45,697 nt of DNA from an uncultured Prevotella sp. (GCA_946624005.1 CAMORS010000014.1:1-45697), one strand, 5' to 3'; positions 33,093-41,765 are shown, numbered from the stretch's first letter. A program made the numbers and translations. Notes: generated by a model not told the origin, from the letters alone.

Positions 33093-33602
33093 ATGAAGAG
33101 AATCATCACAGCGTGCCTCATCGCCCTCACGACGATGACGGCCAGTGCGCAGAAAACGGCACTCATCGACATGGAGTACATCCTGAAGAATGTTCCTGCC
33201 TACGAGCGGGCCAACGAACAGCTCAACCAGGTGTCGCGCAAATGGCAGGCTGAGGTAGAGGCTATTAACACCGAGGCTCAGACCATGTACAAGAACTATC
33301 AGAACGAGGTGGTTTTCCTCTCGCAGGAACAGAAGGCTGCCAAACAAGAGGCCATCATGGCCAAGGAGAAGGAGGCCAGCGACCTGAAGAAGAAATACTT
33401 CGGACCTGAAGGCGAGCTCTTCAAGAAACGCGAGAGCCTCATCACGCCTATCCACGAAGAGATAAGCACCGCCGTACAGGACATCGCCAAACTCCGTGGC
33501 TACCAGATTGTCTACGACCGCGCCTCGGCCGGCATCATCTACGGATCGCCGCAGATAGACATCAGCAACGAGGTGCTGCAGAAACTCGGCTACGGCAACT
33601 AA
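33093..33602 (+). CDS. OmpH/Skp-family periplasmic chaperone, copy 1
   Basis: The 169-residue protein has a signal peptide (MKRIITACLIALTTMTASA) and the Skp/OmpH layout: a short beta start (KTALIDMEYILKNVPAYE), two long charged helices making coiled-coil tentacles (about 45-125, VSRKWQAEVEAINTEAQTM) and a closing strand (GYQIVYDRASAGIIYGSPQID). Skp trimers hold unfolded outer-membrane proteins in the periplasm and hand them to BamA. It is 55 nt downstream of bamA and the first of three tandem paralogues. Confidence 0.9.
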   Translation: MKRIITACLIALTTMTASAQKTALIDMEYILKNVPAYERANEQLNQVSRKWQAEVEAINTEAQTMYKNYQNEVVFLSQEQKAAKQEAIMAKEKEASDLKKKYFGPEGELFKKRESLITPIHEEISTAVQDIAKLRGYQIVYDRASAGIIYGSPQIDISNEVLQKLGYGN

Positions 33603-33619
33603 TGCCTTCCAGCAAATGA

Positions 33620-33668
33620 CAGAATTACAGAATTAAAAATTTAAAAATTCAAAATTTAAACTTTAAAA
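33620..33668. repeat. AT-rich heptad-like array between OmpH copies 1 and 2
   Basis: The gap consists of degenerate 7-nt units such as GAATTAA, AAATTTA, AAAATTC, AAAATTT, AAACTTT leading into the ATG at 33669. Periodicity is weaker than in the murI or ispF arrays. Confidence 0.5.
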
Positions 33669-34166
33669 ATGAAAAAGGTTTTAATCGCACTGATGATGCT
33701 CCTTCCGATGGCATCATTCGCACAGAAATTCGGACATGTCGACGTTAACAACATCATGCAGACCCTTCCCGAACTCTCGAAGGTGAACGGTGAGCTCGAA
33801 GCCCTCGGCAAGCAGTATCAGAACGAGCTGCAGGCCATGCAGGACGAGATTCAGCGCAAGGCCGACGAGTATGAGAAGACAAAGTCGACCATGAATGCTA
33901 CCAAGCAGCAGGAGACAGAGACGATGCTCAACGACCTCATGCAGAAATACCAGCAGGCCCTGCAGGACAACCAGACGCAGTTCAACAAGGCTCAGCAGGA
34001 GAAGATGGCTCCCATCCAGGAGAAGATATACAAGGCCATCGAGAATGTCGGTAAGGCTGGCGGTTACGTCTACATCATGCAGACGGGCACCGTGCCCTAC
34101 ATCAGCGATACGCTGAGCAAGGACGTCACTGCCGAGGTGAAAGCCGAACTCAACAAAATGAAGTAA
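33669..34166 (+). CDS. OmpH/Skp-family periplasmic chaperone, copy 2
   Basis: The 165-residue protein has a signal peptide (MKKVLIALMMLLPMASFA), then KFGHVDVNNIMQTLPELSKV, a Gln/Lys/Glu-rich coiled coil (about 40-125) and a final strand segment GYVYIMQTGTVPYISDTLS. Its core is closer to the classic Skp pattern than copy 1. It lies between two paralogues, 9 nt before copy 3, and probably acts with BamA on outer-membrane and T9SS barrel proteins. Confidence 0.92.
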   Translation: MKKVLIALMMLLPMASFAQKFGHVDVNNIMQTLPELSKVNGELEALGKQYQNELQAMQDEIQRKADEYEKTKSTMNATKQQETETMLNDLMQKYQQALQDNQTQFNKAQQEKMAPIQEKIYKAIENVGKAGGYVYIMQTGTVPYISDTLSKDVTAEVKAELNKMK

Positions 34167-34175
34167 ATTCCATTC

Positions 34176-34691
34176 ATGGTGAAGAAACTGTTTTCGTCAC
34201 TCATCATCATCTTAGCGCTGCCACTCTCCGTGGCAGCGCAGATGCATTTTGGCTACCTGAGCTACGACAAGGCGTTGCAGGCTATGCCCGAATATAACGT
34301 GGCCAGACAGCAGATGGCCGACCTCAGGACGCAGTACGAAGGCGAGATGAAGCGTGTGGAAGACGAGTTCAACAAGAAGTACGAGGAATTTGTCGTGCAG
34401 CAGAATGAGTTGGCCACTCCCATCCGCATGAAGCGCCAAGCCGAGCTGCAGGAGATGATGGAGAAGAACATCGCCTTCAAGGAAGAGGCACGCCGTCTCA
34501 TCGCCGAGGCCGAGCAGAAGACCTACGGCCCCATCCGCGAAAGACTCGATGCTGCCGTCAAGACGATAGGTCAGCAGAAGGGCTACGCCTTCATCCTCAA
34601 CACCGACAACGCCGCCGTGCCTTATATCAACCCCCAGCAGGGTGAGGATATCACAGATGCCGTTGCCGACGCTTTGAGAACGACTCCTTGA
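34176..34691 (+). CDS. OmpH/Skp-family periplasmic chaperone, copy 3
   Basis: The 171-residue protein has a signal peptide (MVKKLFSSLIIILALPLSVAA), then MHFGYLSYDKALQAMPEYNV, a long charged helix pair (about 40-120) and the closing GYAFILNTDNAAVPYINPQQGEDIT. It starts 9 nt after copy 2, so translation is probably coupled. P. gingivalis has two copies at this position as I recall; the third here suggests a lineage-specific duplication. Confidence 0.92.
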   Translation: MVKKLFSSLIIILALPLSVAAQMHFGYLSYDKALQAMPEYNVARQQMADLRTQYEGEMKRVEDEFNKKYEEFVVQQNELATPIRMKRQAELQEMMEKNIAFKEEARRLIAEAEQKTYGPIRERLDAAVKTIGQQKGYAFILNTDNAAVPYINPQQGEDITDAVADALRTTP

Positions 34692-34711
34692 GAACGATTC
34701 GTCATCAAAAT

Positions 34712-34794
34712 AATGATTCAATAATAAATGATTACGAATGCATCATAAATTATGCATTATGAATTATGCATTATGAATTATGAATTATGAATTA
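34712..34794. repeat. Heptad array carrying the murI start
   Basis: About twelve 7-nt units (ATGATTC, AATAATA, AATGATT, then AATTATG/CATTATG) fill the gap and supply ATGs at 34752, 34759, 34766, 34773, 34780 and 34787. Only 34780 opens murI. The ATG at 34766 encodes MHYEL and stops at 34781-34783, overlapping the murI ATG as ATGA. Confidence 0.85.
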
Positions 34795-35703
34795 ACCGGC
34801 CCTATCGGCATCTTCGACAGCGGATACGGTGGACTGACCATCCTCCACGAGATACGGCAGCTGCTACCGCAGTACGACTACCTTTATCTCGGCGACAACG
34901 CGCGGGCTCCCTACGGCCCGCGCTCGTTCGAGGTGGTCTATGAGTTCACACGCCAGGCCGTCTTCAAACTCTTCTCCATGGGCTGCCATCTCGTCATCCT
35001 TGCCTGCAATACCGCCTCGGCCAAAGCTCTGCGCTCTATTCAGCAGAAAGACCTCCCCCTGCTCGACCATCACTCATCACCCCACACCCAAGAGTCCCGT
35101 CTCTTACCAGGCGGATTCCATCCGCCCTTCCCCCCCCCATCAAAAAGGGTGCTCGGCATCATCCGCCCCACGGCTGAAATCATCGGACAGCTCACCCAAT
35201 CGCGACATGTGGGCATCCTCGCCACCGAGGGAACCATCAAGAGCCAAAGCTATCAGCTCGAAATACAGAAGTTCGCCCCTGACATCACTGTCAGCGGCGT
35301 GGCATGCCCCTTCTGGGTGCCATTGGTGGAATACAACGAGATGGACTCACCAGGTGCCGACTATTTTGTCAAGAAACGCATCGACCAGCTCCTCATGACC
35401 GATTCCGAGATTGACACCATCATCCTCGGATGCACCCATTACCCGCTGTTGCTGAACAAAATCCTGAAATACGTGCCCCGCGGCGTCAAGGTCATCGCCC
35501 AAGGTGAATATGTCGCCAACAGCCTTGCCGACTATCTCCGTCGCCATCCCGAGATGGAGCAACGTTGCTCCAAAGGGGCTTCTTGTCGATACCTGACTAC
35601 CGAGAACGCGGAGAAATTCAAGGAAAGCGCTCTCATCTTCCTCCACGAACACATCGACGTGCAGACCGTCGAACTCGAACAAGCACGTTGTTCCCACGAT
35701 TGA
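34780..35703 (+). CDS. murI: Glutamate racemase with an in-frame insertion
   Basis: The 307-residue protein has the racemase signatures: IGIFDSGYGGLTILHEI, YLGDNARAPYGPRS, catalytic Cys76 in LACNTASAKA, GIIRPTAEIIG, and catalytic Cys218 in LGCTHYPLL. It makes D-glutamate for peptidoglycan in the cytoplasm. Residues 97-119 (HHSSPHTQESRLLPGGFHPP then FPP) are an extra stretch between DLPLLD and PSKRVLG, where homologues have a short link. Its DNA (35068-35136) holds a perfect hairpin and a run of nine C. The first residues MNYEL come from the heptad array. Both catalytic cysteines are intact, so the enzyme is probably active. Confidence 0.93.
   Translation: MNYELTGPIGIFDSGYGGLTILHEIRQLLPQYDYLYLGDNARAPYGPRSFEVVYEFTRQAVFKLFSMGCHLVILACNTASAKALRSIQQKDLPLLDHHSSPHTQESRLLPGGFHPPFPPPSKRVLGIIRPTAEIIGQLTQSRHVGILATEGTIKSQSYQLEIQKFAPDITVSGVACPFWVPLVEYNEMDSPGADYFVKKRIDQLLMTDSEIDTIILGCTHYPLLLNKILKYVPRGVKVIAQGEYVANSLADYLRRHPEMEQRCSKGASCRYLTTENAEKFKESALIFLHEHIDVQTVELEQARCSHD
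35068..35138. repeat. In-frame palindromic insertion and C9 tract in murI
   Basis: The 69-nt insertion contains the perfect hairpin GGCGGAT-TCC-ATCCGCC (35110-35126) followed by nine C at 35130-35138. It adds 23 residues rich in His, Pro and Ser to MurI. An added or lost C would frameshift the gene. Confidence 0.7.
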
Positions 35704-35769
35704 AACATCGCTCGTTCAATATTTATTTTTTTTGCAAAAGTTTATTTCGAACACTTAAAAAAACGTAAT

Positions 35770-36387
35770 ATGAAGATATTTGCAATAGGAAAAAACTACA
35801 TCGAACACAATAAAGAAATGGATGGCGCGTTATATAAACCAGAGAGTCCTGTTGTGTTCCTCAAAGCCGACTCGTCGCTGCTGAAAGACCGCAAGCCGTT
35901 CTTCCCCCCCGACGACCTCGGACGCATCGACTACGAGACGGAGGTGGTGGTGAGAATCTGCCGGCTGGGAAAGAGCATCCCCCAGCAGTTTGCGCGCCGA
36001 TACTACGACGCAGCCACGGTGGGCATCGACTTCACGGCACGCGAGCTACAACGTAAGCTGAAGGACAAAGGACTGCCCTGGGACCTGAGCAAAGGCTTCG
36101 ACGGAGCAGCTGCCTTGGGCGAATGGGTGGAACTGGACCGCTTGCCTGACATACAGGCGCTGCACTTCCGCCTCGACATCAACGGACAGACCGTGCAGCA
36201 GGGATGCACCGCCGACATGCTCTTCCAGGTGGACGAGCTCATCAGCTACATCAGCCGATACTTCACACTGAAGACCGGCGATATCCTCTACACCGGCACA
36301 CCGGCAGGAGTGGGGCCCGTACATGTCGACGACCACTTAGAGGGATTCCTCGAAGACCGCAAGGTGCTGGAGTTCAACGTGAAATGA
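35770..36387 (+). CDS. Fumarylacetoacetate hydrolase-family protein
   Basis: The 205-residue protein is a short FAHD1-like FAH domain: KIFAIGKNYIEHNKEMDG, PVVFLKADSSLL, DYETEVVVRI with the acidic metal-binding residues, VGIDFTARELQRKL, KGFDGAAALGEWV and GDILYTGTPAGVGPV. The family cleaves C-C bonds or decarboxylates acylpyruvates and oxaloacetate with Mg or Mn; the substrate here is unknown. In P. gingivalis a homologue (PG0025 as I recall) also precedes porU, so the order is conserved, although a functional link is not evident. Confidence 0.9.
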   Translation: MKIFAIGKNYIEHNKEMDGALYKPESPVVFLKADSSLLKDRKPFFPPDDLGRIDYETEVVVRICRLGKSIPQQFARRYYDAATVGIDFTARELQRKLKDKGLPWDLSKGFDGAAALGEWVELDRLPDIQALHFRLDINGQTVQQGCTADMLFQVDELISYISRYFTLKTGDILYTGTPAGVGPVHVDDHLEGFLEDRKVLEFNVK

Positions 36388-36438
36388 GTTAGAAGTTAAG
36401 AATTTGGTGTTTGGAGTCAAGTGTTTGAAGTAAGAATT
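36388..36438. repeat. Degenerate heptad array before porU
   Basis: The FAH-porU gap splits into diverged 7-nt units: AGTTAGA, AGTTAAG, AATTTGG, TGTTTGG, AGTCAAG, TGTTTGA, AGTAAGA, then ATT and the ATG at 36439. The units differ more than in the murI array. Confidence 0.5.
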
Positions 36439-39400
36439 ATGAAATATAAACCATGTATAAAAACGGTCGTGGCCATCTTTCTCCTCGCATGGTGCACGAC
36501 GCTGACGGCACAGAAGAAATTCTTCAACCTCACTGCCGACGAGGTGAAGATCGACACGCTGCTGCCCTACTTCAGCTATTCACTGCCCATAGGTTACAAC
36601 TATGGCGACTCAACGTACACCGTAACCATCGAGTATCCGGAGTTCATGGAGATGAGCGAGGCCGACATCGCCAGATACAAGAAGATAACCGACGACGAGC
36701 TGCCTGAACTGCCCGATATCCGACAGATGACCACTGTGGAACGCAAACGAGGCGTTCTCACCGTGGGCTTTGTGCCGTTGGTCTTCCGCGAAGGCAAGAT
36801 GCAGAAACTCGTCAGCTTCATGCTCGACATCAAGGCCACAAAGACACCCGTCAGCCGTCGTAGGGCGGCACAGGCAAAAGACGATGGCGACGACAGCGGA
36901 CGCTATGCCGAACACTCGGTGCTGGCTTCGGGCAAATGGGCAAAAATCAGAGTCAGCGAGACGGGTGTACACCAGCTGACGGAGGCTGTCATACAACGCG
37001 CTGGCTTCAGCGACCTGAGCAAGGTGAAGATTTTCGGCTATGGGGGCAACCTTCAGCCAGAAAAGCTGACGCCCAGCTACCTCATCGAGACCGACGACCT
37101 GCAGGAAGTGCCGACATGCCTCGTCGACGGCAAACGCCTGTTCTATGCCAAAGGCCCGGTATCCTACAACACGAATACTGTCAAGACACGCGTTCGTAAC
37201 TACTGTTCCGACTACGGCTATTATTTCATCACACAGACCGACGACGAACCGCTCATGGTCGACTCTACGGCCTTCGTCGCCTCTTATTATCCCGCTCCAG
37301 ACGACTATCACACGCTTTTCGAAAAGGATGAGTTCGCTTGGTTCGAAGGCGGACGCAACCTTTACATGAGCGAGACCATCAACGCCGGATCGTCAAAGAC
37401 CTACACCATCACCACACCCGGACTCGACCAGACGGGCAACATCCGTGTCATCCTGAGCGTTGGCGGAACGGCTAACGGCAGAGTGGTGGTCAACGACGAA
37501 CAGGAACTCACCTATTCGGCCACGAAACTCAACACCTACGACAAGGCTGACACTCGCGACCTGAATTTCACCGTCAAGAACCTCAAGGCCGAAAACACCA
37601 TCACCATCTACAACGAAAAAGGTGCGGCAGCGCGTCTCGACCACATCGTGGCTACCTTCAGCACGCCCAGACCGCGCAAACCGCTGGCTGGAAGCAGCTT
37701 CCCCGCACCTGAATATGTCTACAACATCACCAACCAAGACCTCCATCAGGACCGCAACTACCAGATGGTCATCATCATACCCACATCGCAGAAGCTGCTG
37801 GCACAGGCCGAACGAATCAAGACATTCCACGAACAGCGCGACGGGCTGAGAGTGAAAATCGTGCCGGCCGACGAACTCTACAACGAATTCTCCAGCGGCA
37901 CGCCCGATGTCAATGCCTACCGCCGCTATATGAAGATGCTCTACGACAGGGCGCAGACCGACGAGGAGATGCCGCAAAGCCTCCTGCTCTTCGGCGACGG
38001 CATCTGGGACAACCGCCTGGTTCAGCAGAAGATGAAGAACCTCAATGCCGACGACCTCCTGCTCTGCTATGAGAGCGACAACTCTGTCAGCAAGGCTTAC
38101 AGCTATTGCAACGAGGGCTACTTCGCATGCCTCGACGACAACGAGGGCGATGCCCCGACAACCACCGACCGGCCCGACATCGGCGTGGGACGATTCCCCG
38201 TACGCACCGTCGAGCAGGCCAAAATCATGGTGGACAAGACCATCAGCTACGGCGAGAACCTCAACGCCGGCGACTGGGAGAACACCGTGGTGATGATGGC
38301 CGACGACGGCAACGACAACAAGCACATGGAGACGGCCTACAACTCGGGACTCATCGTCGAACAGCTCAAGCCCGGCATGGTGGTGAAGCCTATCCTCTGG
38401 GATGCCTACGACAAGGTGACGACCTCAACGGGTGCCACTTATCCACAGGTGGAGAAACTCGTCAAGGAGTATCAGACCAACGGTGCGCTGGTGATGAACT
38501 ATATCGGACACGCATCAGAGCAACAGGTGTCGCACGAGGTGGTGCTCAAGCTCGTCGACTTCAAGAACTTCACCAACAGCCGCCTGCCGCTATGGATCAC
38601 CTCGTCGTGCGACGTGGCACCCTTCGACGGACTGGTCGACAACATCGGCGAAGAAGTGGTGCTCAACAAGAAAGGCGGTGCCGTAGCCTACTTCGGGTCG
38701 GCACGCACGGTGTTCATCCCGCAGAACGACCTCATCAACCGAGCCTTCATGCGATTTCTCTTCACAAAGCAGAACGGACGGCATGTCACCATCGGCGAGG
38801 CACAACGACTGGCCAAGAACTACCTGCTCAACAGCGACCGCGACGCATTGCTCGACGGGACCCTGTCGGGCAAGACAAAGGACAGCTCGCAGAACAAGCT
38901 GCAATATCTCATCCTTGGCGACCCCGCCTTGCATCTGAACATACCGGAACTTGACGCCGTCGTTGACAGCATCAACGATATTCCCGTCGGTGGGGCGCTG
39001 ATGCCAAACCTCAAGGCCGGCGGCATCGTCACCATCAAGGGACATATCGAGCAAGGTGGCAACCTCCTGACCGACTACAACGGCACGGTGACAGCCTTGG
39101 TGCGCGATGCCAGCGAACACATCGTCTGCAAGATGAACGACCCCGCCACCATGTCGAAAGACACCAAGGCCTTCGAATACGACGACCGCACGAAGATTCT
39201 CTTCAACGGATCGAACGTCATCAAGAATGGCGAGTTCACCATCATGTTCGCCATGCCGAAGGATATCAGCTACACCGACCAACACGGTAAGATCAATCTC
39301 TTCGCCGTCAACAACGAGAAGTCGCTCTGCGCCAACGGGGCTTGCGAAGACTTCACCATCGGAGGCTCCGAACAGCTGTCGAACGACTCTATCGGACCGT

Positions 39401-40044
39401 CCATCTACTGCTATCTCAACTCGCGAGACTTCGTCGATGGGGGCAACGTCAACGAGACACCCTACTTCGTGGCGGAAGTCTCCGATAAGGACGGACTCAA
39501 CACGTCGGGCAACGGCATCGGGCACGACCTCGAGCTCATCATCGACAACGACATGACGATGACCTACAACCTCAATGCCAACTTCGTCTACGACTTCGGC
39601 TCCTACACGACGGGCTCCACACACTACAGCCTGCCGCAGCTCAGCGAGGGCAGACACTCGCTACGCTTCCGCGCATGGGACATCCTCAACAACTCTAACA
39701 CGGCGACGCTCAACTTCAATGTCGTCAAAGGACTCCGACCCGACCAGCTCGACGTCACCGTGACGAACAACCCCGCACGTACGTCGACAACGTTCATCAT
39801 CACGCACGACCGCTCGGGAAGCAACCTCGACGTCGCTCTCGAGATATTCGACATGAGCGGACGACTGCTCTACAAGCAGGAGGAGACGGGTGTCTCCACA
39901 ACCAACACCTACACCATCGACTGGGACCTCACCACCGATGGCGGAGGAAAGCTCCAGACTGGGGTCTATCTCTACCGCGTCATCCTCGGCACCGACGGGG
40001 CAACGCGCACCTCAAAAGCAAAGAAACTCATCATCATACAATAA
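36439..40044 (+). CDS. porU: Type IX secretion sortase PorU
   Basis: The ATG at 36439 gives 1201 residues with the signal MKYKPCIKTVVAIFLLAWCTTLTAQ; a GTG at 36421 adds a short implausible leader. It is a gingipain-like C25 peptidase: YQMVIIIPTSQKLLAQAERIK opens the domain (approximate start residue 440), the catalytic His691 is in MNYIGHASEQQ and Cys724 in WITSSCDVAPFD, 33 residues apart as in P. gingivalis PorU. A C-terminal region (about 1100-1200) is FlgD-like/CTD-like (LEIFDMSGRLLYKQEETG, LQTGVYLYRVIL, SKAKKLIII). PorU removes the C-terminal sorting domain of T9SS cargo at the cell surface and attaches anionic lipopolysaccharide. porV starts after 2 nt, so both are made together. Confidence 0.93.
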   Translation: MKYKPCIKTVVAIFLLAWCTTLTAQKKFFNLTADEVKIDTLLPYFSYSLPIGYNYGDSTYTVTIEYPEFMEMSEADIARYKKITDDELPELPDIRQMTTVERKRGVLTVGFVPLVFREGKMQKLVSFMLDIKATKTPVSRRRAAQAKDDGDDSGRYAEHSVLASGKWAKIRVSETGVHQLTEAVIQRAGFSDLSKVKIFGYGGNLQPEKLTPSYLIETDDLQEVPTCLVDGKRLFYAKGPVSYNTNTVKTRVRNYCSDYGYYFITQTDDEPLMVDSTAFVASYYPAPDDYHTLFEKDEFAWFEGGRNLYMSETINAGSSKTYTITTPGLDQTGNIRVILSVGGTANGRVVVNDEQELTYSATKLNTYDKADTRDLNFTVKNLKAENTITIYNEKGAAARLDHIVATFSTPRPRKPLAGSSFPAPEYVYNITNQDLHQDRNYQMVIIIPTSQKLLAQAERIKTFHEQRDGLRVKIVPADELYNEFSSGTPDVNAYRRYMKMLYDRAQTDEEMPQSLLLFGDGIWDNRLVQQKMKNLNADDLLLCYESDNSVSKAYSYCNEGYFACLDDNEGDAPTTTDRPDIGVGRFPVRTVEQAKIMVDKTISYGENLNAGDWENTVVMMADDGNDNKHMETAYNSGLIVEQLKPGMVVKPILWDAYDKVTTSTGATYPQVEKLVKEYQTNGALVMNYIGHASEQQVSHEVVLKLVDFKNFTNSRLPLWITSSCDVAPFDGLVDNIGEEVVLNKKGGAVAYFGSARTVFIPQNDLINRAFMRFLFTKQNGRHVTIGEAQRLAKNYLLNSDRDALLDGTLSGKTKDSSQNKLQYLILGDPALHLNIPELDAVVDSINDIPVGGALMPNLKAGGIVTIKGHIEQGGNLLTDYNGTVTALVRDASEHIVCKMNDPATMSKDTKAFEYDDRTKILFNGSNVIKNGEFTIMFAMPKDISYTDQHGKINLFAVNNEKSLCANGACEDFTIGGSEQLSNDSIGPSIYCYLNSRDFVDGGNVNETPYFVAEVSDKDGLNTSGNGIGHDLELIIDNDMTMTYNLNANFVYDFGSYTTGSTHYSLPQLSEGRHSLRFRAWDILNNSNTATLNFNVVKGLRPDQLDVTVTNNPARTSTTFIITHDRSGSNLDVALEIFDMSGRLLYKQEETGVSTTNTYTIDWDLTTDGGGKLQTGVYLYRVILGTDGATRTSKAKKLIIIQ

Positions 40045-40089
40045 TTATGAATTATAAATCATCAATTGTCCATTATCCATTATCAATTG
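40041..40089. repeat. Heptad array encoding the porV start and signal peptide
   Basis: Units AATTATG, AATTATA, AATCATC, AATTGTC, CATTATC, CATTATC, AATTGTC begin at the porU stop and run 40 nt into porV. They encode MNYKSSIVHYPLSIV, the n-region and part of the core of the signal peptide. Confidence 0.75.
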
Positions 40090-41246
40090 TCTTCTCTCTC
40101 CTCGTCGCTACGCAGGCCTCGGCGCAGGACAAGAAGAATATGTTCAACCCCATCAACGCGTCGGTCACATCGCAAACCATCGCTCCTGATGCCCGTGCCG
40201 CCGGTATGGGCGACGTCGGTGCTGCCACCGATCCTGACGTCAACTCGCAATACTGGAACCCCGCAAAATATCCGTTCTGTATCAGCCGCGCCGGTGTAGC
40301 ACTCAACTATACACCGTGGCTCCGCCAGCTGGTCAACGATATGGACCTCGCCTATCTCGCAGGCTACTATCGCATCGGCGACTATAGCGCTGTGTCGGGC
40401 TCGCTGCGCTACTTCTCCCTCGGCGAGGTGTACACCAGCATGGCCGAAGATGCCATGACCATCAACCCCTACGAGATGTCGCTCGATGTGGCCTACTCGC
40501 TCATGCTCAGCGAGAAGTTCTCCATCGCTGCCGGCGTGCGCTGGATCTATTCCGACCTCACCTACGACTATACCGACGATACCTCTCCCGGTAGCGCCTT
40601 CGCTGCCGATATCGCCTGCTACTATAACAACTATTTCAACATCGGTTCGCGCGAATGCCAGCTGGGCTTGGGTCTGAACATCTCCAACATCGGTAGCAAG
40701 ATTACCTTCGGCGGTAGCGACGATGCTGAGTTCATCCCCACCAACCTCCGCCTCGGTGCCTCGCTGATGGTGCCCGTCGACGAGTACAACCGCTTCAGCA
40801 TCTCGGCCGATGCCAACAAGCTGCTCGTTCCCTCTGTTCCCACCGAGGAGCAATGGGCCGAAGCCGACCCCGACGGTACTATCTATGGCAGCTACGATGC
40901 CTATCGCGAGCGCGAGTACTACGATGTCAGCTCTATCAGCGGTATCTTCAAGAGCTTCAACGACGCACCCAACGGCTTCAGCGAGGAGCTGCAGGAAATC
41001 AACTGGAGCGTCGGTGCCGAATATGTCTACCACGACCAGTTCTCCATCCGCGGCGGCTACCACCATGAGGCAGAGAACAAGGGTAACCGTAAGTACTTCA
41101 CCCTCGGTGCGGGCTTCCGCATGAGCGTCTTCGCCCTCGACGTGGGCTACGTCATGGCCACGGCAAAGAGCAACCCGCTCGACCAGACGCTGCGCTTCTC
41201 ACTCACCTTCGACATGGACGGCATCAAGGACCTCTTCAAGAGATAA
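40047..41246 (+). CDS. porV: Type IX secretion outer-membrane protein PorV (LptO)
   Basis: The 399-residue protein has a signal peptide (MNYKSSIVHYPLSIVFSLLV, cut after ATQASA) and a FadL-like beta barrel opening TIAPDARAAGMGDVGAATDPD, then SQYWNPAKYPF, the normal PorV start. Strand pairs continue to LDQTLRFSLTFDMDGIKDLFKR. PorV is the shuttle that takes cargo from the SprA translocon to PorU; PorU, PorV and ispF are neighbours in P. gingivalis (PG0026-PG0028 as I recall) and here. Its signal peptide n-region is encoded by a heptanucleotide array. Confidence 0.94.
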   Translation: MNYKSSIVHYPLSIVFSLLVATQASAQDKKNMFNPINASVTSQTIAPDARAAGMGDVGAATDPDVNSQYWNPAKYPFCISRAGVALNYTPWLRQLVNDMDLAYLAGYYRIGDYSAVSGSLRYFSLGEVYTSMAEDAMTINPYEMSLDVAYSLMLSEKFSIAAGVRWIYSDLTYDYTDDTSPGSAFAADIACYYNNYFNIGSRECQLGLGLNISNIGSKITFGGSDDAEFIPTNLRLGASLMVPVDEYNRFSISADANKLLVPSVPTEEQWAEADPDGTIYGSYDAYREREYYDVSSISGIFKSFNDAPNGFSEELQEINWSVGAEYVYHDQFSIRGGYHHEAENKGNRKYFTLGAGFRMSVFALDVGYVMATAKSNPLDQTLRFSLTFDMDGIKDLFKR

Positions 41247-41255
41247 CCCGCCCCA

Positions 41256-41289
41256 AATTATGAACTATGAACTATGAACTATGAACTAA
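41256..41289. repeat. Heptad array carrying the ispF start
   Basis: AATTATG followed by ACTATGA-type units supplies ATGs at 41260, 41267, 41274 and 41281. The ATG at 41274 opens ispF. The ATG at 41260 encodes MNYEL and stops at 41275-41277, overlapping the ispF ATG as ATGA. Confidence 0.85.
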
Positions 41290-41765
41290 GCATCCGTGTC
41301 GGCTTCGGCTTCGATGTACACCGCCTTGTGCCCGACCGCGAACTGTGGTTGGGAGGCATCAAGATCAACCACACCCTCGGGCTCCTCGGACATAGCGATG
41401 CCGACGTGCTTATCCATGCCATCGCCGATGCATTGCTCGGTGCTGCCAACATGCGCGACATCGGCTACCACTTCCCCGACACCTCAGCCGAGACAGAGGG
41501 GATGGACAGCAAGATCATCCTCGCCGAGGTGATGAGAATGCTGCGCCAGGCAGGCTACGAACTGGGTAACATCGATGCCACCATCTGTGCCGAACGCCCC
41601 AAAATCAATCCGCACGTACCCACCATCAAGAAATGTCTGGCGGAGGTGATGGATGTAGCGGAAGATCAGATATCCATCAAGGCCACCACCACCGAGCGCC
41701 TCGGGTTCACCGGCCGCGAGGAGGGTATTGCTGCCTACGCCTCTGTCCTTATTGTCAGACCATAA
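41274..41765 (+). CDS. ispF: 2-C-methyl-D-erythritol 2,4-cyclodiphosphate synthase
   Basis: The 163-residue protein has the IspF pattern: VGFGFDVHRLVP with metal ligands Asp14 and His16, LGLLGHSDADVLIHAIADALLG with a third ligand, DIGYHFPDTS, and IKATTTERLGFTGREEGIAA at the substrate site. It catalyses the fifth step of the non-mevalonate isoprenoid pathway in the cytoplasm and so supplies precursors used by UppS 11 kb away. The first five residues MNYEL come from the heptad array and precede the normal family start IRVGFGFD. The gene sits 27 nt after porV. Confidence 0.95.
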   Translation: MNYELSIRVGFGFDVHRLVPDRELWLGGIKINHTLGLLGHSDADVLIHAIADALLGAANMRDIGYHFPDTSAETEGMDSKIILAEVMRMLRQAGYELGNIDATICAERPKINPHVPTIKKCLAEVMDVAEDQISIKATTTERLGFTGREEGIAAYASVLIVRP

